64,000 bases of DNA from assembly GCA_022478985.1 (NCBI GenBank), contig JAKSZP010005635.1:26156-90155 (forward strand). Direction: 5' to 3'. Origin of the DNA: Massospora cicadina. Taxonomy: Eukaryota; Entomophthoromycota; Entomophthoromycetes; Entomophthorales; Entomophthoraceae. Below are positions 55,840-64,000 of the stretch, in pieces. The notes under the pieces were generated by a model. The model did not search any database. It saw nothing but the letters and a program-made list of their open reading frames with translations, and was not told the origin of the DNA. How positions within the stretch are numbered: the stretch's first letter is position 1; each line of letters opens with the position of its first letter. Made by a program: the position numbers and the translations under genes.

Positions 55840-56831
55840 GATTCTGGTATTTGACTCGAAGAAAACCTTTGTTAAACCATCAATTTGGGTTGATTACCCT
55901 TACAACAACTTGACAATAAACACTGATTAACTGTACATACATCAATCTTATTATCAAGAAATTGTCCTGGAATAAATTCCTAAGTCAGCTCAAAAAATCC
56001 CATGGACCAAGAGCATCTATAAGATTGTCTCTCAACTTATCACAATCAATTTTCGCCCTATGACGAATTATGTATGTCAATGCTAATAATCTGCATGATA
56101 GCATTTGCACATGGACAGCCTCAATGGGAGTACCTGGTGCTATTGAGAGGCATGTGACGTCCTGATTTGGGGTGTGCCATTAAATTCAAATTAATATCTA
56201 ATTTCCCTGAAGCTGTATTTTCGCAGCCACAAAAAAATTTAAAATGGGCTGACCTTAGGACAACATTGCAAATTTGAGTTGAATTTTTGTACCTCAACCC
56301 TTCCAGAATTTTAAGAGTATCTTGCAACAATAGTCCTAGATAAAGGTTATGGCAGTATCAGTTCAAGGGCTGAACTGAGGTTGAAAATAATATCTAGTGA
56401 AAATTGTGTGCTTAAAGTATGACCAAGAGATGCCCTAGAGATATAAATACCGGTGCCTGGCAAAGTGATATTATCATCAAATCTTTCTTCCAATAAAAGG
56501 ATATATTTTCATATTTTTTTGCCTGGTTATTATCAGTTTCTGTTCTTTAAGAGTATCAACAAGCTGCTAATTAGGATTAAACAGTTTGTACCTTTTACTT
56601 CATCAGTAGAGGTTCCTCATTTAAGGGAAAAATTAGCCCAAATTGATCAGAAGAGGTGCATTTTTTAGATAAGCCTAGTGAGCTTCCAAACAGTTGGTAT
56701 AACTTAAGACTATGGCTAAAAATCGAGGATCTTTTAGACGAAATTTTTCCCAATTTGAAAAGCAAATTTTATTAAACAAGCGAGTTATTCTCAGATTAAC
56801 AAGTTAATATCACTTTAAACCTGTGACACTC
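55840..56831. other. Unassigned stretch between E and A2
   Basis: It should be the continuation of whatever E was inserted into. On the left side of E that is the integrase of F, so upstream F sequence would be expected here on the minus strand. A minus frame (56330-56121, 70 codons) and fragments such as IDGLTKVFFES at the E junction are compatible but not convincing. I see no RNase H or RT motif. A plus-strand frame at 56453-56668 is also unrecognised. Confidence 0.35.
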
Positions 56832-58261
56832 TGCCATGAAAACGGCAGAAGAAGTTTAGACCATCCTGTCAGTTAGGATGCGTGAGCACCCAAAAAGCAA
56901 GCCAGAATGCCAGAGGCTTTGCCACACGTACAACATTGTATGGAGCCACGAATTGGGAAATGATAACTCATTGATGTAGAGCAATTGTGAATAGTAACCC
57001 AAAAATGAACCAAATGGAGACAGACCCAGACACTGGGGGTCTCGCTGCAGGGGATCGTACCACTGGGATAGTTTCTACAAAGTTACCAGTAGGTTGTTGT
57101 AATAAAACTGAGGAGAAAAGGGGGCGAATCCTTTCTTGGAAATGGTGAATGTAAGGCCACAAGATCCCAGTATATTGATGGCGGATAGTCAATATAAGGG
57201 GTTTGAATTGTCATAAGTGTCTGGTTCGCTGAGTCCAGTTGATGATGGTGGAAGTCAAAGTAATCATAAAACTGGTAAAGCCCATCTGGTATAGGGACTG
57301 ATAGGCCACCAGGGAAATGTCATTAGGACTATAGCCAGAAGGATATCAATAAAGTAAAAATTGATAGTTAATGAGGCAGAAATTTATTGAAAGGAAAATG
57401 AAGAAAATTGAGTAGCAATTTTATCGGTGCAATGCAACTGACTAAATAGTGGTCAATTGATGTGGGAACAAGCAGGGATCAGGTCCCTCAAGTTTGACCT
57501 AACCGGCGAATTTTTCAGGGAATGGGGCAGATAATCTTAATGGGAACCAACACTAAAGGATTTGGCAGCAGGCTGAGTCATTATCAGTTTGACCTCAACC
57601 GCTTGAGCTGAGGCTTGACTGTGTTTTCATCAGTTAATGTGATGGCATCTGGCCTGATAAGCAACGGGATTTCCAGGGCCACCCCATGTAGGGGCAGCCC
57701 CAATTGGTTGGAAATAGGATCGGGATGCCAACCCACCTGTGCCTGGTCGCTGGGCTGTTTGTTTGTTCAAGAGAGTTTCATCAGCTGCAACTCCTGATCT
57801 TCCAGATAGAGGTTTCAAACTGATGTCAATGGTTTCCAATGATACTATCTGCACGTCAGGGATCATTCCCAATGATTTCAAGATAAGGTTAGCTTTAGCA
57901 ATCATGCTGCTGGCTGAATCAAAACCATTAGCAATTCCAGATAATAATTTGATTATCATCCCTTTTTAACTATGTAAGTTTTGATCGTCAGGCTTGATTG
58001 CCATTTGGTTTTGGACCAATCAACTTTGATTTAGTGATCTCAGCGCAGATTTCCTTAATCTGATGGACAAGTTTGGCTGAGGTGAGAGTGGGTACCAGGG
58101 AAGGAATACAAAGAGGGAGAGCCATTACCCTAGCGCTCATCTACCATGTGGGCGAGATCACCCTGGGTGACAAGGGGTACCACCGCCCTCTTTGGACCCT
58201 TTTATTTGGAAACAGGAAGATCGCCCGATCCATGCACAGGGGACATTCCCCTGGACTTACA
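56832..58261 (-). repeat. A2 3' LTR
   Basis: 1430 bp. On the minus strand it starts TGTAAGTCCAGGGG and ends TTCATGGCA; the solo LTR at 46314-47742 matches in length and content. The purine tract GGGAAAAGGAAAGG lies just above. It contains a 109-codon sense frame (57959-57630) with parallels in other copies. Confidence 0.88.
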
Positions 58262-58352
58262 TTAACCTTTCCTTTTCCCAAAAGAAAGGCGCCATCACCG
58301 GGAAACTGCATGAGGGCCATATTTTTGTGCGCTTTGGGCAAATATATCACCA

Positions 58353-61300
58353 TTACAGATGTGACTTTTTTGAGGGGGGACAGGGAGTGTTGGAGTGGGA
58401 CTCATGGAATGCCTCGACTATTTCCATGCATTTAGCACAATTGTGGGCCTTAACCCAACTGTTCTCATAGGCTGGATAAACTTTCCAGGCCACAAGGTAC
58501 TGGACAGACCTACAGGACTTGCAAGATGCTAAGATATTTTCCACTTCAGCCCCCTCCACATTCTCAAGTACAATCAGCTCAGGGTTTGTGGGAACAGTAC
58601 CCAAATCAAGACAACTGAGAAACGTAGAAGACAGGGTGCTGTTTCCAATGGGCTGGTAGTTTATACTGGATTGGACCATTGCCCAAGTCTTCCTCCACTA
58701 GGCGGGAGCCTGAACGCTTAATTACAAACTTTTTGGGAGGGTGCCTGCATTCTCAAATGGCGTGTATTGAACATAACATAGGAGCCCACCATTATGTCAT
58801 GACCAGAGAGTTGCTTACAATCCGCAAACTGCTTGTAGTCATCAATAGCTTTAGTGATGTGCTCCCACACTAAGGATCAAGTGGATATAATATGTTCATC
58901 AAGATCTGCGGCAGTCTGGACCTTGGGGCACAAGCAGGGTCTGCAGAAAAAGGAGGGATTATATCCGAGTGTCACCTCATATGGAGAAAACCCCATAGAG
59001 GCATGAATCCCGTTGTTGTAGGCGAATTGAGCGAGGGGAAGGTTGTTAGCCCAGGTGTGCTGTACGTCTGCAGCATAACAACGCAGGTACTGTTCTAAGA
59101 CTTGGTTTTATTTCTCAACTTGTCCATTGGACTGGGGATGATAAGCCATAGAGCAACAGGGGGAAATATTTAAAATAGATAGAAGTTCACTCCAGAACTG
59201 CAGTGTGAACTGTGAGCAACAGTTGCTGATGATCTCCTGCGGGATACCAAACATTGAAAATCATGGAACACAAAGAGGTGAGCGGTTTCTTCTGATGTAA
59301 TCGTGGAAGCACAGGGGCAAAAAGGGAAAACTTGGTGAATCAATCAATCACCACCATCACTGACATGAACTCATTAGAACTGGGGAGTTTGACAGTAAAA
59401 TCCACGGACACTGATGTCCATGGACCCTCCGCCTGTTGCAAGTGGTGTAGGAGGCCATTTCTTCCTGAGTGATCTGACTTAGCCCAAGCACAAGTAACAC
59501 AATCGGAGATCCAGGCCAGAAATTCCTTAGTTAAATCTGCCCAATTTTAAGTCCTCTTGATCAAATTAATACATATTTTTGCCCAGATGGCCAATTGTGG
59601 GAGGGTCATAATGCGCATGAAATATCTCATCTCTGAAAAGAGGGGGAACCCAAATTCGCGACCTAAAATAAATGAGGTCCTCCACCAAGGAATACAGGGA
59701 GTGTTTTTAATTTTGGAGGGACAAATGTTTGAATAACTTTACTCCTTTGGGAAGGTCATTTGGGCTGCTAAAACCTGTGCAACTAGGAGGGTGTCGGGAG
59801 CAAGGGTGACTGAAGAAACAATGGGGGGAACAATCAACAGAATTTGAGTGTGGGAATCATGGTAATGAGGTCCACTTCATCTGGGTCTGAGGGACAGTGG
59901 GCTAGGTTGAGGCTAAGAAAATTGGGAAGTATGTTAAGTGCGCCTTTTACAAATTTGTATTTGAAATTGAAAATGCACAAGTCCCAATAGGTGCAAGCTT
60001 GCTGATGCGCCAATTTCTGGGGTTTATGGAAGTACAAAAGAGCTTGGTGATCTGTACACACAGTTAACTCATGCTGGGCACCCTGTAAAAGATACCTCAA
60101 ATGAGTCAACGCCCATGTTATGGCTGCCAACTCCGTATAGTAAATGTCCCAGGATTGCTCCATAGAGGAAAATATTTGTGAAAAGTAGGCGATTGGATGC
60201 TCCAAGCCATAGTGCTCCTGAAGCAGAACTGCCCTCACTGCCACTGATGAGGAATCACATGCAAATGATATATTTGGCTTGGCATGATTAATGTGTTTCA
60301 AGATTGGGGGGAGATAAAAACACCTCTTTGATTGACTCAAACGCATGCTGGCACTTGGGTGTCCAACAAAAAGGCACATTATTGCCCGTGAGGGGTGGAG
60401 CGGGGCAGCTAACTGGGAAAGGGCTGGGGAATATTTCTTTAGGAAAGTAATGGTGCCCAAGAGATTCCATAATTGTTTCTGGGTTGTTGGGGTTGGCCAT
60501 TCATGGATAGCATCCAACTTATTGGGAGGAATTGCATAGCCATCATTAAGGACTAGGTTCCCGAGAAAGGTAACTTCCTCCTTATAGAAATCACATTTGG
60601 AAATCTTGACAAACAAGCCCGCTTTATAAAGAGCAGCCATGACTGCTTCCAGGTCTTTAGCATGTTGTTTTGGAGTTGGAGAGTGAGCCAAGATGTTGTC
60701 AATATATGCGACTGCACAAGCGAACTGGACATCGCCAAGAACACTGTCATTTAATTGTTGAAACGTACCAGGAGCATTCTTCAACCCAAAGGGCATTACG
60801 TGGAATTGAAAAATGCCTCACTTCTTTCAGATCACGGTTAGCCATTCTTGCTCTTCCATCACCTAAATCTGGTTTAAAGTGTTGATGAGATCCAGCTTAG
60901 AAAACACACGAGATTTAGTGATTGCTTGACTGAAAGTAGGCTCCAGAGTCAGAGGGTAGGGGTCATGAACCGTGACTTTGTTTAAGTGTCCATAAACCAC
61001 GCATGGACAGAGGGAACCATCGGCTTTTTTGGTGAAGATGATGGGAGATGCGACTGGCGATGTCTCTTTAAACAACAACTTTTTTTAAGAATATCATCTA
61101 ACCAAGTGTTAAGCGCAACCTCCTCCTCCACTGTGTGTGGATACAACGGGCAGTTGATATTCACCAACTGCACCATCGTCCTAAATCCCAGGTTGAATTT
61201 AGTGTGAGGCGGCAGATGATCTGCCTTTTTGGAATTGAAGATACTTTGATAGCGCATTAATCCTTTGTGTGAAAATTGGACAGAAGGCCATCAGGAAAAT

Positions 61301-61690
61301 GAGGGAAGTAACAGAGCTGCAGCCTTGAGTCTTCTTAAGGATGTCAACTAAAGAAAATTCTCCCTCCAGTTAATCATTAATGAATGACAACATGTTTGAC
61401 TCCAGGTGGATTCTAACATGTTGTTGGCGCCACCATACAACACCCAAGATTACTGGTAACACCAAGTTTGCATTGCGGAAAACTGATCTCAAAAGCTAAA
61501 CTGATGTACCAAGAAAGGTACTGGCTGATGGACTATATATGATGTCTGGGAGGCTGAGGAAGCCACTATCACTGAAGGACCTACGTATATGTCCAGCTCC
61601 AATTGTTGGGCTAACTCAACGCTCATAAAATTACCCATGGCTCAGGTATCCACCAAAGCCTCAAAGGAGATGTGGTGAGATCCAATACTA
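58353..61690 (-). pseudogene. A2 pol remnant: protease to chromodomain
   Basis: Protease near 61680-61560: FEALVDT then a stop where Gly belongs, then AMGNFMSVELAQQLELD. RT: LPPHTKFNLGFRTMVQLVNI (61257 frame), a frameshift near 61078, then SRVFSKLDLINTLNQI and MPFGLKNAPGTFQQ. The catalytic box is YIDN (near 60706-60695) instead of YIDD. RNase H: SFACDSSSVAVRAVL, YTELAAITWALTHL and VCTDHQALLYF. Integrase at about 59800-58900, with DCVTCAWAKS and SVSVDFTVKLPSSNEF. The chromodomain (58560-58360) reads YLVAWKVYPAYENSWVKAHN. The frame 60796-59834 is open for 320 codons. Confidence 0.85.
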
Positions 61691-61699
61691 ATCTTCATA

Positions 61700-62732
61700 G
61701 GTAATAAGAATTAAGCGAAGTTTTTTATTGGCAGACCCAGTCGTTTCTGTTGCAACTGATGAAATGGCAGGCAAGTCAGGGGTAAGATTGGGGCCTTTTC
61801 TGGAGTAAAGTTAGTAAGAACAAGGGCTTGGGAACAGGCTTCCTCCATCTGGGCTTTTACTAATTCATTAATGTGTGAAGCAAGATAAACTAACTCTGAC
61901 ACAGGGGTAGTGACGGCTCTGAGGCAGAAACTAATACTGGTAAAATGGTAAAATCTGCATCCATGTTGTCGTTGGGTAGTCTTATCATAAAGTTTTCCAT
62001 TGATAGTGGGAAGTATGGCGAGGGAAGGCGTTATTAGTGGTTGAAGCGGTAAATATTTGATCCACCATCCCTTTCAAGGTGGACCAAACCTCATAATGGG
62101 CAGAAACCAAATCCAACCCTGATCTAAAGATTGCCTGAAGCATATCATCAAAGAGATCCAGTGCAGGAGCCTGTTTGTGGAATGTAGAGATCAAAGAAGC
62201 CAAACTGCGGGATTTGGTAATAGTAGAAAGCAATTAGAATAAACAGTCCAAGCGCGATACAGGGGGTTTCAAAGGAGCCAATATGACGGCAATCAGCGAG
62301 GTGGGGTCCCCCACTTGTGAAGAAGAAAGCCAAAGTCCTCATACCCACCAACGGGCATCCCTTTCTACTGCATCCAACAGAGCAACCCCTTGTTGGGTTT
62401 GGGATAACGCAGCGGCATTGGTAAGGGCAATCGCAGGTAGCATTTGCACCTCAGCAAGGGCGTCAAGAACATGGTTTACAATATCTTGGGAAGGAACACA
62501 TGAATTTCCTTCTTAAATATTAGGTGGTGAAGAGGTAGTAATCCACGAGGTTCTGTCGTCCTGGAGAAGCTTCTCTAAGGTATAACGGATACTACCCACA
62601 AAATTGGCAAGTGATCAAACGAACAACAAAAAGCAGACTACTGACTGCACGCTCATTTTGTAAAGGGTAACCACTGCGCACCCATCTCGAAGAGAAGGGC
62701 GGAAATGGCAGACAACAATGGCTGGTCGATTA
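61700..62732 (-). pseudogene. A2 gag remnant
   Basis: Minus-strand frames at 62233-61985 (SLASLISTFHKQAPALDLFD, MLQAIFRSGLDLVSAHYEVW) and 61902-61711 (MSELVYLASHINELVKAQ) match A1 around 1190-1440 and follow the same spacing to protease. A region at about 62500-62400 parallels A1 at 1000-1130. No zinc knuckle visible. The first 200 bases after the LTR resemble A1 at 765-960. It is called gag by position and by conservation with A1. Confidence 0.6.
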
Positions 62733-64000
62733 TGTCATGAAAACGTCAGAAGAAGTTTAGACTGGCCTGCCAGTTGGGATGTTTGAGCACCCAAAAAGCA
62801 AGCCAGAATGCCAGAGGCATTGCCTCACATACAACATTGTATGGAGCCCCTAATTGGGAAATGATAACTCATTGATGTAAAGCAATTGTGAATAGTAACC
62901 CAAAAATGAACCAAATAAAGACATACCCAGACACTGGGGGTCTCGCTGCAAGAATTTTACCACTGGTATAGTTTTTACAAGGTTACCAATAGGTTGTTGT
63001 AATACAACTTGAGGAGGAAAGGGTAGGCGGATCCTTTCTTGGAAATGGCGAATGTAAGGCCACAAGATACCAGTATATTGATGGCAGATAGGCAAAATAA
63101 AGGGGTTGAATTTCCAGAAATGTCTAGCTCGCTGAGCCACTTGATGATGGTTGGAGTCAAAGTAATCATAAAACTGGTAAAGCCCATACAGTATAAGGAC
63201 TGACAGGATACCAGGGAAATGCCATCTGGACTATAGCCAGAAGGATATCAATAAAGTAAAAATTGATAGTTTTTGTGGCAGAAATTTATTAAAATTAAAA
63301 TGAAGAAAATCGACCAGCAATAGACCAGTGCAATGTAATTGATTAAATAGTGGTCAATTGATGTGGGAACAAGCAGGGATTGGGTCCCTCAAGTTTAACC
63401 TAACTGGCGAATTTTTGAGGGAGGGGGGGCAGATAATCTCAATGGGAACTAACATCAAAAGATTTGGCAGCAGGCCGAGTCACTATCAGTTTGACCTCAA
63501 ACGCCTGAACTGAGGCTTGAATGCGTTTTCATCAGTTGGTGTGACAGCATCTGGCCCGACGAGCAACAGGAATTCCTAGGGCCACCCCACGTAGGGGCGG
63601 TCCCAATTGGTTGGAAATGAGTTTGGGATGCCCATCCCTGCCCATACCCAGTCACTGGGTCATTTGTTTGGTCAATATAGTTACATCAGCTGCAACTCCT
63701 GATCTGCCAGATAGAGGTTTTAAACTGACGTCAATGGTTTCCAATGATACTATCTGCATGTTGGGGATCATGCTCAATGATTTCAAGAGTGAGTTAGCTT
63801 CGTCAATCATGCTGTCTGCTGAATCAAAACCCTTGACAATTCTGGCTGATAATTTGATCTTTGTCCCTTTTTGACTATGTGAGTTCTGATTGTTTGGTTT
63901 TGATTACCATTGGTTTTGGACCAATCAACTTTGATTCAGATCTCAGCACAGATTTCCTTAATCCAATGGACAAGTTTGTGGTGTGGGGATCCCGGGGGGG
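62733..64000 (-). repeat. A2 5' LTR, right part outside the window
   Basis: At least 1268 of about 1430 bp. It parallels 56832-58100 throughout, with the same sense frames, and ends CATGACA before TAATCGACCAGCC. The solo LTR shows that the 63440-64000 part belongs to the LTR and is not a second, tandem element. Confidence 0.85.

Larger units (their letters stand above)
56832..64000 (-). mobile_element. Ty3/Gypsy chromovirus A2, 5' LTR runs out of the window
   Basis: Minus-strand order from the window end: 5' LTR (to 62733), gag, protease, RT, RNase H, integrase, chromodomain, polypurine tract, 3' LTR (58261-56832). The interior is 4471 bp, against 4454 bp in A1. It is better preserved than A1, with a 320-codon RT-RNase H frame. 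The full element would be about 7.3 kb. The right-hand flank lies beyond the window, so the target duplication cannot be tested. The left flank is CACTC (56827-56831). Confidence 0.88.

Noticed and set aside
62733..64000. Tandem A elements sharing one LTR
   Set aside because: The solo LTR at 46314-47742, with target duplications at both ends, shows that the 63440-64000 type sequence belongs to the LTR itself.
1..64000. CRISPR arrays, operons, ribosome binding sites, tRNA and rRNA genes
   Set aside because: None was seen; repeats are dispersed transposon copies, and the content is eukaryotic.

Overview
The window is an ordinary-looking stretch of gene-poor eukaryotic DNA built almost entirely from decayed transposable elements nested inside one another. 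I found no host gene, rRNA, tRNA, operon or CRISPR array. The source is clearly a eukaryote: Ty3/Gypsy LTR elements, a non-LTR LINE with a poly(A) tail, TATA boxes and AATAAA signals. One decayed gene (48.3-50.0 kb) belongs to an uncharacterised protein family that I know mainly from arthropods and cnidarians. I therefore lean towards an animal with a large, repeat-rich genome, but I cannot name the species and do not exclude a fungus.

Left part (1-15.9 kb, + strand): a Gypsy chromovirus (A1) whose 3' LTR is split by a second Gypsy element (B, 5460-14364). B has paired LTRs and a near-matching 5-bp target duplication. It carries a dUTPase-like domain, lacks the core of its reverse transcriptase, and has a decayed antisense reading frame before its 3' LTR. 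The 15.9-19.8 kb stretch is AT-rich and mostly unassigned. It holds a 25-nt LINE micro-insertion and an LTR-like promoter segment.

Middle (19.8-32.2 kb): H is an old, apparently non-autonomous LTR element with one unrecognised minus-strand ORF. A GC-rich L1/Tx1-like LINE (21181-26122) splits that ORF, with a 16-bp target duplication. A SINE-like repeat lies next to it. Minus-strand Gypsy fragments follow: G (RT-RNase H) and F (integrase plus chromodomain).

Right part (32.2-55.8 kb): element E (+) contains element D (-). D contains C (-, 39895-45826, perfect ATTGG duplication), a solo LTR of family A (46314-47742) and a TTAA-flanked DNA transposon X (48021-50534). X in turn contains a second SINE-like copy. 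Removing each insertion rejoins the broken domain of the layer below. From 56.8 kb to the window end lies A2, a second A-family chromovirus on the minus strand. The window therefore begins and ends inside LTRs of the same family.

Most interesting: dUTPase-like domains in three different Gypsy families (B, D, E); a run of 11 collagen-like Gly-X-Y triplets in the D Gag; the link between the X gene family and a TTAA/TIR transposon; the antisense ORF of B; and LINE/SINE 3'-tail sharing with a 25-nt insertion. All boundaries and homologies were read by eye; no alignment or database search was run.
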